A DNA stretch of 64,000 nt, from assembly GCA_015345905.1 (NCBI GenBank), contig JADDTR010000012.1:628578-692577 (forward strand), in the 5' to 3' direction. Every line of letters begins with the position of its first letter. The stretch's first letter is position 1. The notes under the pieces are model-generated. The model was given only the letters and a program-made list of their open reading frames with translations, ran no database searches and was not told where the DNA came from. Both the position numbers and the translations under genes were made by a program. Source of the DNA: Aotearoamyces nothofagi. Lineage: Eukaryota; Ascomycota; Leotiomycetes; Leotiales; Tympanidaceae. Below, piece by piece: positions 35,292-47,300 of the stretch.

Positions 35292-35370
35292 CCTCTCCCT
35301 CCTTCTCTCCCTCCTTCTCTCCCTCCTTCTCTCCCTCCTCCTCTCCTCTCCCTCTTCCTCTCCCCTTCTC
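35292..35370 (+). repeat. 79-base pure pyrimidine tract with 12-bp repeat
   Basis: Only C and T on this strand. The core is four near-identical 12-mers of CTCCCTCCTTCT. Long homopurine-homopyrimidine mirror-like tracts can form triplex (H-) DNA; that is general knowledge, not shown here. Confidence 0.75.
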
Positions 35371-38167
35371 ATCTCCGACAGCCGGGAATGCCTTGCATAC
35401 CTTATTCTCCGTACTCCGTACATCTGGAATAATAGTTTCTAGGGCTGGAACAGGGACAGCAGTTGGGACTGGAAAGTCGGTGGAGGTTGGTGGAGCTCCG
35501 GTAAGCGGCAGTCATCTCCTGAACAATGTCTCAAAAGTCCCATCCCCGATTCCCCCATCATATTCTCGCGTACTACAGTAGTACTGTACTAATCTGTGCT
35601 ATTCTTGGCCCCCCTCCGTGCTCCCGGAAAGGATGGAAGGTTTCAGAGACAACCATACCAGCTCCCCTTCTTTCTGCTTGCCGATAGCCATCCGGCGGTG
35701 TTTGAAAGTGACGCAGCGGAAGAAACAGCAGCCAGTTCCTTCTGCAAGCAAGCTTCGGAATAGAGAAGATGGCCGAAGATCACCGCGTCACATACGAAGC
35801 AATAATGGAACCCTTCTCCATTCTTTTGGTTGATCTCTTACCGCACCTTCGATTTGCGTGGTCCAGTGACGCCGGCCACAGCTGCTGTAAACCCCATAAT
35901 TAAACATTTTTTCCTGGCTAGGTTTTTGCGACTGGCCTGGACCGTTAAAGCCGGGAAGATTATTACAGTGCAGTAGTACACTGGGGTTCGGTGATCCACT
36001 GAAGGCGGTGAGGGGAGCTTGCGAACCTAGTTTAAGGTCTAAGACGGCTGCGACAGGCTGCAGACAGCCTTCATCACCGCCACTCGTATACATCTAGTAT
36101 CGAGTTGCAAGTTGAACATACAGATAAGGTACTTTTGCACTTTTTCTCGGCTTTCTTTTCCGGCGTACATTTGACTTTTGACATTTGGCATCATCCGACA
36201 ATCGGATGGATTGACTTTGGACTCTTCCTAGTTTTCACGGGCTCAGCAATGGCAAGGGTGGCCTGATGGAAGACGGAGGATAAGGATTAAGGGCGCTTGC
36301 ATGTCATTGCTTTTTGGTGCGAGGTTCGAGATGCGAGGTGTTCTTATCTGCGCGCGCGCGAGAGAGATGATGGCGGCAGCAGCTGCTGCTCAATAACATA
36401 GTAGAGAGAAATGACGAAAGATATCGATCGACACCGCACACCAACCCACACGGCACCCGCACCATGACATCGTGACATTGAATTAACAGACTACGATACG
36501 GTATACCCCTTTGAAGGATATATGGAATGGCTACACTATTGCTCCGCTACCGATGACGAGCTTCTTTCTATAAGACTGAAGGGAAGATGCCCGACTTGCT
36601 TGTCGCTAACACGAGCAAGTATAGGCAGGTAGCCGTGGTAGCTTCCCAAATGCAGCATACCTTATAACCTTTGAGCAACTCCAATGCGACAATGCTTTCG
36701 TTCGATACACAACTCATAGCGTGTAAAAATACCCGCCAACACAGATGGATACTTTCAAGTTTCAGTAGATTCTAGAATTATATTCAACGTCGGGCTTCAG
36801 CAGATTCCAGACCCAGATCTAACGATGCAATCTCCTGCACCTCGCAACACGGGGAATATACTTTCCCATACGCATGCATACACGTACCTGCAGAGCGAAA
36901 CAGAGCCACAAAAATTGGAGAAAAGACGCTTCGAGAAGCTGGACCTCGACACGCGCGTTTTTATGTCAGCAGACCGAGCGTCAGGTGTCTGATATTACAT
37001 GATTCTGTGGGAATTGAGACATGGTGTGACGGTCATGAGGATGGCGATAGTAGAGTTGGTATAGTTGGGATTTTTTGACGTGTTGTCGTTATACAGGTAA
37101 TATACAGGTAGTAGTCACGCGTCACTGGGATTATGGATACCTCTTGTTCTATCTATAGTTTAGGTTTTGTGGAAAGGAATGCTTTAACGACTTGTCTACA
37201 TTGCACCGTTGCGAGTCGGGATATAGCTAGCACTACTGATTATAAAACTCTCCCGGGTGGAAATATTCCATAACAGCATTGGGTGAATAGCGTCTTTTAA
37301 TCATCCAGATTAATACCCAAGTTTCAGAGAGCCACCAGAGCCAAAGACGGGCAAGCTCGCGCTCTACGCGCGCATCGTCGAGAGCTCAAGAATGAACTGA
37401 AGCTCAAGGACGACCGAAGTGGTAGCAATTCTGTGAACGAGGCTCTTGCATTCTCAAGCATCCCATTACCAGCCCAGTCCTCTCGAAACCCCACTCTTCA
37501 GGCCAGCCGTGTTTCTCTTACCGCCAGAAGTAATCCCGACTCGACACTGCAACATATTGTATACCATACAGTATCATCCTCCCCGAAAGCAGAGCTCGTC
37601 GTGCCGCTGCAGCCTCTGGTCACGAGCCCAGAGCTCGTTACAGTTGTAGTTTATTGCAGACCTGGTCACAGAAAACTGCAGTCCTGTCTCTATATCTGCT
37701 GCGTCGTGTTGATAAGTGAGAACCGGTGCTCTCTTGGCTGTGAAAGGAGGATGTATGGCCACAGCTGGGACCTATTTGAGGCTTTACATAGGTCATTTAA
37801 GAATGATATAACTAGGCATTACAGGCTCAACAGTCAGCTACTAACAGGCGGGATTTCGAGGCTGTTGGCTCCTTCAGGACTTCTTGTTATTTCTAATAGC
37901 AAGGTATCTATTCGTGTGGCTAATGTACAAGTGCAACTCTCGAGTGAAACGCCTCTTTTACTCCTCACCGATGCTTGGTAAACGAATCCATGTCCTTCCC
38001 CTACATCCTCATAAAGTGAGCATATCCCATAATCGTTCGCAGCTCCAGACAATGCTTAGGTACTCTGTGGTGGGATATCCCAGATTGCGAGAATCGTCCA
38101 GAATTCCTCTCATTCCGAAATAGCCGTCAAGAGATCGCCGAGATAAGAAGCCTATATTATCCATATG

Positions 38168-40912
38168 TTAGATGCGACTATAAATGATAGTGTCCAGTCT
38201 TTCAAAGCATACCAAACTTTTATTGTGCGCGAAGATCTCCCACAGTTTACCTTCCACAGGCTTGAACATGGTGTGGACATATGACACTCCATCCTCTTCT
38301 TTCAGCGCTATCTCCTCTGCCTCCGTCTTTGGGATATTGCGCGCCAAATTTCTCAGAACTAAGACCGCCGTGAGGGGAATACCGGCAGCATCGCCGCGCT
38401 CATCAACAAGTGTCTCGATGTACAAGAACTTTTGCTTGATAGCAGGGTCAACCCATGCAGGCCTGGCCTTTTTCGGGGACGTAATATCGGAATGGCTATT
38501 AGTAGTGGTATCCTTAGAATAAACCGACTTAATGTGGATCTTAAGATGGCTTGCAAACTGTGACGTCGTGAGAAGATGTGGGACAGAATACTTGTGACAT
38601 CCTGACCAGGAACACACATAATCGGCTTCCCCATTCACAAACTTCCCGTCGTCATTTTTCAAAACACCAACGTGTGCTGTCAATACATGGTTGTACATTT
38701 GCTCTGCTTCCATGAAATACTCGTCGCACTCCGCGACACCATTCGAGGCCACTTTCCAGTGACATTTCGTGTATACCGTGCCCTTCAGATCAACAGGAGC
38801 GTCTCGAATACGAATGCCTTTGATAATGAACCTCTGTACTGCACCAGTCTGTACTTGAGCAGTAGCCTTATCAGTGAACGTCGTGCTGACATTTTTGATA
38901 AAGTCGGCAGCCGGAAGCAATGGCCGGCCGCTGTCATGTACTGCAGGCGCAAAACGTGATTGATAGGCTTGCCAAAGGGCGATTTGTGTGATCGATTCAT
39001 CCTTGTCTTCTCCGAACAGACAACGAAGCCATTGAGAGCTGCGCTCGGGCTCGTCCAGCTGAAGGAGCTGCTGTAGGAGTTCTTGTGGTATATTTGGAAT
39101 TTCGCTAGGGGCGGGGCGCCTGACTTCGCGTTTGATGAGTAATTCTTTCTCGACGTATTTTCCACCGTATGTCAAAAGCCGAGCTAGCTGGTTGATGAGA
39201 GGATAAATATTGACCTCGGTGAGCATACGATTGACGTTGGGCACCACAGCAGTGTATTGGTAAAGGAAGTCTAAGCATGCGTTGACAAGTTCTTCATCCT
39301 CTAGCATTGTCCAGTCCAAGATACTTTGAAGGGTGGTTGACGGAATCTTCTCAAGTCGATTGCTCTCATCGAGATTCATCGAGATTCTGCTAATAGCGCG
39401 CAGCGATGTCAAAATTGCGCCACGGTCTTCTGATTCAAGTTGGGCAAGAAGTGAGAGATACAGTGGATCCTCTGCATCGAAGTGGAGGTATTTGGTAAGC
39501 TGCTCGGCGATGTCCAAAGAGTAATGCTTAACCTCAACGACTGATTCCAGATTGGGTAAGTTGAGCACAATGCTCAGAAGATCGCGAAGCAAGTGGAGCT
39601 CAGACACATAAAATGCATTCTCTTCAAGCATGACCATGTTCCGAAGAGTCAAGGCAGCCTCGTTGACTTGAAGAAGGCGGTCACTAAATTCCTCCGTATG
39701 GATATTGTCATCAACGTCTTTCCTGGCAAGGGTTGCAATTCTCTGGAGTATATCTGGAGTGCCGTCCACCCCATCGAGTGTGTATATTCCCCGTGGCCTA
39801 CCATCATCCAGATATGAAACTTCCCAGGCGATGTCGTAGAATAATGAGCCAACTTCCAACACCTTCTCCATCAGTGCCTCGGCCAATCCCGGGAACGATT
39901 CAAATCGGTACTTGTCACCTCGCTCCATAGATATCTTGACAAGGTGGTGTAGTGCGTAGTCTTGTTCCGCTGGAACGCCGGATTTGAGGGCTAGAAGGCA
40001 TCGGACGTAGATGTTTGGTCCATCAAACCCTGTACCAGGAAGCATCATGCGCTGAGCTGGCGCTGCCCTTGAGCTAGCAGCCGCAGCTTGTTCACGTAAA
40101 AAGCGTTGTCGTTTCGCGAACTCGGTTGGGTTGTTTCCCGGGGTCATGACTGGACGGAGGGTAAGAGGCATCTGAGGGCGAGGTTCATAGTTTGCGACTG
40201 CGTGAGACATGTTGTCAGGATTCGTAGATGGGTTGTGAGAAGTAGAAGCACCTCTGGGGTGTTGTGGTGGAGCGTTGACTGGAGGGGGTGGAGGCGGGTG
40301 TCTGGATTGTCTAGTAGGTAAGGTATCAGGCTGAAAGAGAACTCTTTGGGGAGGGGCTTGGCGCAGGCCTCTCGTGACCCTACCACCACTACCAGGAGTG
40401 TCGTCGCTGCCGTGACTGTCTCGAACAGGTGTTCCGTCATCTCCAGAACCATCGGACAGATCCTGTCCTAAGCTGCCTGCCTCACGGCGGCTTGAGGGAC
40501 GATAGTTCGAAGCCGTCCTAGAGAGTAGGCCACCACCTTTAGCCGTGACCTCTTCAAGGATTTCTTTTGGTGGAGGCTCTTTGCCGTGGATGGTCGAAAT
40601 CTCATAGGCAGCCAGGTTCCTATAGTAGGCCGATTTGAGACTGAAAGCTAGGGCGGGCAAGTTGCTTGATCCCAGATTGAAGTCTTGTCCGAGCTTCCTC
40701 CAGGCCAATTTCTCATCGCTAACCTTGTCGTAGCCCCCGCGACTGACGACGGCATTGAAAAGCTGTAAAAGGTCGACATGCTTGCTGCCGACTCTCGGCT
40801 CGGCATCGAGATGGGTGCCTCTCTTCTGGTGGTAGACTGTAAGCTTTGCGATGAAGTCGTTGTATTCGGTGAGGTAATCAACGGACGGCTCGCGCGGTCG
40901 AGGAGGTGCCAT
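38168..40912 (-). CDS. RSC9: RSC chromatin-remodelling complex subunit 9
   Basis: 914 residues in one uninterrupted exon. The N-terminus is an ARID-type DNA-binding domain (about residues 14-100: TVYHQKRGTHLDAEP, then DLLQLFNAVVSRGGYDKVS, then AYYRNLAAYE). A Pro/Ser/Arg-rich disordered region follows (about 140-280). The long central part is an armadillo-like helical region (about 290-690), as in Rsc9/ARID2. Near residues 735-810 lie Cys/His pairs of a degenerate zinc finger (CHWKV, CDEYFMEAEQMYNHVLTAH, CSWSGCHKY, HLKIH). Rsc9 is a nuclear subunit of the RSC ATP-dependent nucleosome remodeller. The gene shares a divergent promoter with the SLM1/2-like gene. Confidence 0.9.
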   Translation of the reverse strand: MAPPRPREPSVDYLTEYNDFIAKLTVYHQKRGTHLDAEPRVGSKHVDLLQLFNAVVSRGGYDKVSDEKLAWRKLGQDFNLGSSNLPALAFSLKSAYYRNLAAYEISTIHGKEPPPKEILEEVTAKGGGLLSRTASNYRPSSRREAGSLGQDLSDGSGDDGTPVRDSHGSDDTPGSGGRVTRGLRQAPPQRVLFQPDTLPTRQSRHPPPPPPVNAPPQHPRGASTSHNPSTNPDNMSHAVANYEPRPQMPLTLRPVMTPGNNPTEFAKRQRFLREQAAAASSRAAPAQRMMLPGTGFDGPNIYVRCLLALKSGVPAEQDYALHHLVKISMERGDKYRFESFPGLAEALMEKVLEVGSLFYDIAWEVSYLDDGRPRGIYTLDGVDGTPDILQRIATLARKDVDDNIHTEEFSDRLLQVNEAALTLRNMVMLEENAFYVSELHLLRDLLSIVLNLPNLESVVEVKHYSLDIAEQLTKYLHFDAEDPLYLSLLAQLESEDRGAILTSLRAISRISMNLDESNRLEKIPSTTLQSILDWTMLEDEELVNACLDFLYQYTAVVPNVNRMLTEVNIYPLINQLARLLTYGGKYVEKELLIKREVRRPAPSEIPNIPQELLQQLLQLDEPERSSQWLRCLFGEDKDESITQIALWQAYQSRFAPAVHDSGRPLLPAADFIKNVSTTFTDKATAQVQTGAVQRFIIKGIRIRDAPVDLKGTVYTKCHWKVASNGVAECDEYFMEAEQMYNHVLTAHVGVLKNDDGKFVNGEADYVCSWSGCHKYSVPHLLTTSQFASHLKIHIKSVYSKDTTTNSHSDITSPKKARPAWVDPAIKQKFLYIETLVDERGDAAGIPLTAVLVLRNLARNIPKTEAEEIALKEEDGVSYVHTMFKPVEGKLWEIFAHNKSLVCFERLDTIIYSRI

Positions 40913-41133
40913 GACTGGGTGCGATGGCGCAGCGACGGCGACCTTGCAGATGAATCACGAAGGCAAGTGGGAGGGGGCTTATTTGCCTTGCGACGCGATC
41001 TCAAGAATTTATATCAGGTACGCGACCAGCTGCGTCGGTGCACTTTCAACCTTTGTCACGCCCGACAGCTCGCCTAACGGATGCTAGCGTCGTCATCACG
41101 TGGTGTACTTGGAATTCACCGCCGGGGTTCTGA

Positions 41134-41157
41134 GGGTGAGGGTGAGGGTGAGGGTGA
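41134..41157 (+). repeat. (GGGTGA)4 repeat
   Basis: Four consecutive GGGTGA units about 220 bases upstream of the RSC9 start. Simple repeat; function unknown. Confidence 0.75.
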
Positions 41158-41690
41158 TCATCAGGCCCATTAGCACCATTCCTGGCTGTGACAAGGCATA
41201 TTTCACGGGCGAAGTTATAGAATATCTGGCATCGCTACTGTCGTGAGTACATGAGCTGGGTTTTGATAAGCTGCCTCTGCTTCTAACCTCGCTGGCTACA
41301 GTTTCGCCTATACTCTGCTGCCCTTCCGCGAACACTGACGAGCATTCACAGGCTTTACAAGAGTGCTAACTTTGTCAAGTTGATGAGGAAGCTCACGCCG
41401 ATATCTGATTTAATTATGGCCTATATACTTGAGGCTTGTCTCATATCGTTGGTAAGGCAAGTCTGGGGGAGTGTGGAAGTGCTGAGAGGCCCTACATGTT
41501 CGGATACAGCATACTACTTTCCGATTACAGCCAGGTCTTTTTGCAGTCTTTTGGCTGCCTTTAATGTGCGTGGAGAATGGGAGTAAGAACGAGAATGGAC
41601 TGTAGCCCTGAGATTGAGGCGCAGCCAAAGAACCCAAGGAATTTTGATGCCTCTTGGCTTTGTTAGGCCAGCCTCGCACGCCAGTTCTGT

Positions 41691-41762
41691 ACAGTAAACT
41701 ATACAGTAAACTACACAGTAAACTACACAGTAAACTACACAGTAAACTACACAGTAAACTAC
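41691..41762 (+). repeat. Six tandem copies of a 12-bp unit ACAGTAAACTAC
   Basis: 72 bases of six units with a single base difference (the first unit ends TAT). Near-perfect identity implies recent expansion or active homogenisation. It lies between the RSC9 and SLM1-like starts. Confidence 0.85.
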
Positions 41763-42274
41763 CTGTCCTTTCTGGAAGATGGCGTGAGGCTACAATCCCC
41801 AAGAGCCACTGCCAACGTGAGCCCCTGCTGATGCGGAATGCTGCGTGCTACGTCACCGAACATCCTTATTACCTGCCTGCACGGCTACCGACCCGACCCT
41901 CCTATATATCGTCTGATTAGCTGTCATTTAGGGGACCATACTATTCCGACCATCCCTCTGCATTTCCTTCGTCGCCGAACCACATTCAGACAGACAGCGA
42001 CGCAGCTCGACACACTTCGCGCACAGTACACATCCTTTGTATAAGCATCCTTTGTATAAGGTGAGACCAGCTCTGGCCCGCGCGCCCATATTGCGGCAAC
42101 CAGGATGAAGCGCTGACACTCGTCAGCCAACAAGGATTGACCCCACATCTGGAGGGATTAATTTGGAAGAGAACACACCCAGGTACGCTGCAAATATCCG
42201 TGTTGTGTTACGCCGCGATAAAGCGGCCCTAGACCTATGGAATACAGTACAGCAGAGTGCTATAGCAGAGTGCG

Positions 42275-44013
42275 ATGAGTCTACAAGTTCGGGCTTTGGC
42301 TAACGGGAAGGTTCGCAGTGAAGGATCTAGCATGGCTTCCTATCCTCCAGAGAAGGCCGGTCTTCCTGGTACCCATACGAACCTTCCAATGCGCCAGGCG
42401 TCAGCCTCTTCAACCGCAGTAAGCGATGATGAGGCTGCAGTGCCATCGACAGACCCTAGAGATGTAAGAGCTTTCTGGTGGGCATTGCTCGTGTTTGTAG
42501 CCCTAACTAACCGGGGTTCATTGTGTAGACATCTGGACTTTTGACGGAGCGTCTACAGGCCTGGAAACATGCTGTGGGCTATCTGGAGAACTATATTGGC
42601 ATGACGGCGAAGGTTGAAAAATCACATGCGAAAGAATATGAGAAAGTGCTAAAGGTGATGCGCCTACGATCTGTTCCAGCATGTGATCGAGTGCTGACAA
42701 TCTAAATAGACCATCTCTGACCCACTGAAGGAAGGCTCTCATTTCGACCAGAGCTTGGGGGGCGTTGCAGGGTTATTTGAGAGCATGAGATCAAACACAC
42801 AAGTCAGTGTACTAAAAGCTGACGACGAACAACTATTGACGAGCAGCAGGGACTGGCAAACTCTCATATCGAAACCGAAAAGAATCTCCAAGGCTCTGTC
42901 CTCCCTATCCTTGAACGTCTCCACAAAGAAATCAAGAACAAGTCCAAGGAGTTAGCTACAGGCATTGGCAAAGCTGCGAAGGAAGTGGAGAAAGTCCGCA
43001 ACACCACTCAAAAGCACATCGAGCTCTTGGGTCAGCAAACTGCAGGGTACGAAAGCGGAGCAATCAAGATTCCTGTATCCGATGACCCATATGTGACCCA
43101 GAGAGGCGTCTACTACAGACTCAACAAACAGATCCTCGAAGAGAATAACAATCGTCAGGATTTGATCAGCGTCCAGAACAACTTCTCCACATTCGAAGCG
43201 CACGTTGTAGAGGTTATCCAACAAGCCCTGGCTTCTTTCAATCAGTTTGTAGGGGGCCAGGCCCAGAGAAATCAATCGATGTATGCCGATATATTAGCAA
43301 CCGCACAACGCATTCCTCCTGATTTCGAATGGAATGGATTTGTGCAACGGAACAGTCATACTCTTGTTGATCCAAATAGCTCACCTCGCTCTGTTGAAGG
43401 CGTTTCTTTCCCCAACCAGAACCACAAAGCTACCCAGCCCCTGATTGAGGGGACTCTTGAGCGCAAGTCACGGAATGTTCTCTCAACTGGCTATTCTACT
43501 GGATACTATGTTGTTACACCAAGCATGTACTTACATGGTTTTAAGGATAATGATAACCTCCGAAAAGACCCGGTTCCGGAAATCTCTATTTACCTTCCAG
43601 ATGCCGTAGTCGGTTCAGCTAGTGGAGTGAAGTTCAATGTCAAGGGCAAAGATGTCTCGAAGGGTCTCAGTGGCAAGCTCGCTGGCCACTCTGAGCTTGC
43701 ATTCAAGGCACACACGGCTCAGGACGCCGAGAAGTGGTCTGCGATCATCGGCATGGCAGCTGGCAGCTCGCCTACTGCAATCCACGGCTCTTCTCCTTCC
43801 TCGCCCATCTCACCCGTTGACAAGAAGCAGGAGAGCTTTGGTACCATTGGGTCTGGAGCTGAGCAGAGAGTCGCTAGCGGATCAAGTGCTGCACCACAGT
43901 ACACCGAAAGACCGCAAGGATTGCAGACACAGGGAATCACAGGCGCTCAGACTACAGCGAGCCCGACGACAGTTACTCCCTCTGGTGCCGCGGGTCAGCA
44001 GGGGAAGTTCTGA
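42275..44013 (+). CDS. SLM1/SLM2-like BAR and PH domain protein
   Basis: 523 residues from exons 42275-42463, 42529-42654, 42710-42802 and 42850-44013. A Ser/Pro-rich N-terminus of about 63 residues precedes a helical BAR-like region (about 65-290: LTERLQAWKHAVGYLENY, KSHAKEYEKVLKTISDPL, then long charged helices after the third intron). The PH domain spans about 330-440 (PLIEGTLERKSRNVLSTGYS, GYYVVTPSMYLHGFKD, HTAQDAEKWSAIIGMAAG). The tail is low-complexity Ser/Thr/Gln. Slm1 and Slm2 bind PI(4,5)P2 at the plasma membrane and link eisosomes to TORC2 and calcineurin signalling in yeast. The intron at 42803-42849 is only 47 nt; its removal is required to keep the helix in frame. Confidence 0.88.
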
Positions 44014-44312
44014 AGCACCTGAATTAAGATTCGTTCTAATATAGCTCGAGCTGTTGCCAAGGGATTTTGTATTAATCGTTAATTTGAGACGGACTATATA
44101 GTTATATATTCATGCTGTAGTAGCTAGATAGTGATCTGGACCGCGGAATGTAATTCTCTTCAAGTGGCCCATGCCACAAATCACATTGCTATTATAATCA
44201 ATGTTCTGATAATTCCATAAGCTGTAAGTGTACAGTAGAAATGTAGCATTTCGTTTTCTTAGACGTGTTTATATAAACAAGGATATTATTATCTCTATAC
44301 TAAGTGTTCAAA

Positions 44313-47300
44313 CTACCATATACGTTTAGCAGACATCTCGTAGCGCGAGATCCTTCCAAAATCCACGCCCTTCTCAGAAGTTTCCCTTGCCTTGTCGACA
44401 GCCTTCCGTTCTCGTTCTCTCGAAGCCTTCAAGCCTTCTGGGTCGTCCTCGTAAATCAATTTCCTCTTCTCCTCATCCACTTCGACTATTCCCCAACCGC
44501 CGATTCGCTTTCCTCTTGTATCGAGACTCAGCTTCTCTCGCTCTTTCATCGTCCTGTACCTATTTCTCGCGAATCTCAATAAGAGCATGCCGAGTACAAG
44601 TTTGCAAGCGAGGAGCATGATGAAGGCACCTAGGAAGAAGATCGTCATAGTGATGAATGCGATAACATCGTCGGTGCCAATGCTATACCAGCTTCTGGGG
44701 ATAGCATCGACACCAGAGCCAAAAGTTGAACGTCCAAGCGCTTTGCGAATGATGGTGTCAAAGTGTTCTAATGCAGCTGTTGTCGCCGGGGAGGCTGCAA
44801 CACCTGATTCGACAGATAAAGAGGTTGCAGTGGAGGGAAGAGGAGGAGGGAGGTGTGTCGCTAAGAACATGTGGTAGGTTTGGAACGAGGCGCGGATGAA
44901 AAGGCAGGAGAGAGGGATAACAGGCAACCCTAATCTCTTGATGAGGTTTTGGTTCACGAAAGCCTAAAAAATGTAAGTTTATAGTTTAAGAAATTCTAAC
45001 AAGAGATGATCACCTACATTCGTATAGTAGTCATTAGCAAGAACATCTAGGAACTTTTGATATATGGCCGGCTTCACGTTGTTAAACTTGCATATATATG
45101 CTTTTCTCGGGGTCAGCGATACTCTCAAACAGCAGCAAGAGTAAGATAATTACCATGCTTGACCCAATCCACTAGTAGTTCACTACCAAGCACCAGTAAA
45201 AAGGGCGATAGAACCTCACCAGTCCAGTTGGGCATTATAGTGAAGCTGGTCGGTATCGAATTGCTTCGCAATGGAATAGTCGTGTTTCCTAATGCTTCGA
45301 TAGCGCTACCTGATGCACTGTTTACGACGCTCAACCCCCCTACCTCGACAATATTTCGCAGCCCAATAATAATGAGCATCAGCCAGAGCTGGAAGCGCTC
45401 AACAACATCAGCGCACGTCAATTGGAACAAATTATCCTTCTCGAACTTCTTGAACACTGTTGACTTAATCTCAACAAACTGATTCGACATCAACAGCGTT
45501 AGGAGGGCGTTCGAGTATGAATTAACGGCGACGTTGAGCGTTATGACCTGATAGAACAGAGCGGTCGCATGTATCACATTATAGATCAAGGCAAGAATAA
45601 ACATTCCAAAAGGACGAAGCAGCTTGCTCCGGCCATCATGGCCTCGATCTAAGGTCTCATCAGACATAAGACATTCAAAGATATCCTGGCCCAAAGCTGC
45701 AAACAATCGATCCCCAACCTATGAATGTTAAACTTGCAAAACAACTACTACAGAAACAGACTAACCTCGAGAACATTGTAAACCATATATAACTTCATCG
45801 AATTCTGACCGCGGATAGAATGATACATTCGGCTCGCATCAAACCGGTTCAAGATAATGCAGCTGCATATAATTACCATCCCTTGTAAAATATCGGCCTT
45901 ATGGTAGGTTGAGAGCGTGGAGGGTTGCGATTTCGTCCGCCTATGTCTGCGGACCCACGAAGGGTTAGGATTTTGTTCTACAGCTGCACGTAGCGGTTCC
46001 CCATTCCCGTTCATAGTGCTCGTATCAAGAGGTGGTAGTGACTGGTAAGAGGTAGCTAATGATGCTGGCGGCTGCTTAGATCGTGGTCGTGAAGCACTTC
46101 TAGATCTTCCCGTACCATCTGTGCTATCCCCACGCCCACGCTGTCGATTCCACATACGCCTAGATCCATGGTAAATGAAGTCGGAGATGAACCGAGATTC
46201 TCTGGCCAGTATATCTCCCCACCATCTCATCAGAAGTGCTGCAGCCTTCATGAATCGAAGTGGCAAAATCGTGAAAGTATAAAGCCACGCATCTAGACAT
46301 GCCAATGCTCCAAACAAGAGCGCCTGCTCTAATTGAAGCGGTACTAACAAGAAATTCAAGAGACGCTCGAATTTGAGTTTAGAAGACTCGTAAGGAAAAT
46401 CGCTAGCGCTAGATCGATGAATATACAAAGGTGAAGGTCGGGAGGAAGATAGTTCTAGTGAAAGGTATGTCGAAAGCAAAGGCGGCTGTGGAATTTCTTG
46501 GTGGAGTTCGGGTTGTCGATCCTTTTTTGAGGATGGCCTTGAATTGGACTTGCCAGTGGAAGGCTTGCCGTTCTGATTCAAGTCAGTTGGTTCCGGTCCA
46601 AAGCTCGGATTCATAGATCTGCGGGTGGGAGACAGTTGCTTCACCGCCGTTTGCGCCCAAGATTCCTGACGATTAACTGGGTAGTCTGATATAGGACGAG
46701 ACACAAAATCTGTTCGATTGACCTTGGGTAGATCTATTCCTGTTGCATGAGCTTGCTCGGAAGGCAATGGCTCTTGTTTCAGCCACTCCTGCCTCACTAC
46801 GGGATATGGAGACAGTCTTCCTTGATCCGTCGTATGTAATGGTGAATTCGAGGGTAAAGGTAACGATTCGGGGGCTGAAGTAAGTTCTTTCATCTCTAAC
46901 GGAGACAGCTTAAGGATTTTCTCATCGGCTGCTGTTTTCGAAATCGAGAGCTTTCGTGGCTTTCGAGGAGTCTCCTCCGGGATGTCATGAAGTTGATGAG
47001 GTGGGAGTGTATTAGATATCGGTGGCAGGGAAGCTACTGCTGTCCCGTGGATCAGTCCTTCAGACGGCACCTTTTGTTTCGACTTCTCGAAGGATGGTGA
47101 ATGCCTATGACCATCCACGAATTCCACGTTGCTATCCCATTCTGCAGGAGACGGTTCAGCCGTAACTAGCCAAGGAGAAGAGCTCCCAGCAGACGGCGTA
47201 GGGGATGGCGATGGAAATTGAGGAGTCTCTGGAGACGGCGCCAGTACCTCTGGAGTGGATGAAGCATGAAGGTCATTTAGACTAGTGCGGCTGGTGATGC

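Larger units (their letters stand above)
32339..38167. other. Gene-poor region rich in short tandem repeats
   Basis: 5.8 kb with no convincing gene. Open frames are low-complexity or chance. It holds several minisatellites (listed separately), many short GTACTGTAC-like palindromes between 33.7 and 36 kb, a CG-rich (GC)n(GA)n run near 36350, and one coding-like stretch at 37330-37660 that I could not tie to a family. Confidence 0.55.
40913..42274. other. Divergent promoter region RSC9 / SLM1-like
   Basis: 1.36 kb without a supported gene. It contains a GGGTGA repeat (41134-41157) and a perfect 12-bp tandem array (41691-41762), and several short CAGTAC-type motifs near 42244. Confidence 0.6.

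Noticed and set aside
34862-35581. 239-codon open frame on the plus strand
   Set aside because: Most of its length is the CCACGT repeat and the pyrimidine tract, which lack stops by composition; no family resemblance in the remainder.
41134-41157. GGGTGA repeat as possible telomeric sequence
   Set aside because: The unit is not TTAGGG and the tract is only four copies long in a promoter region.
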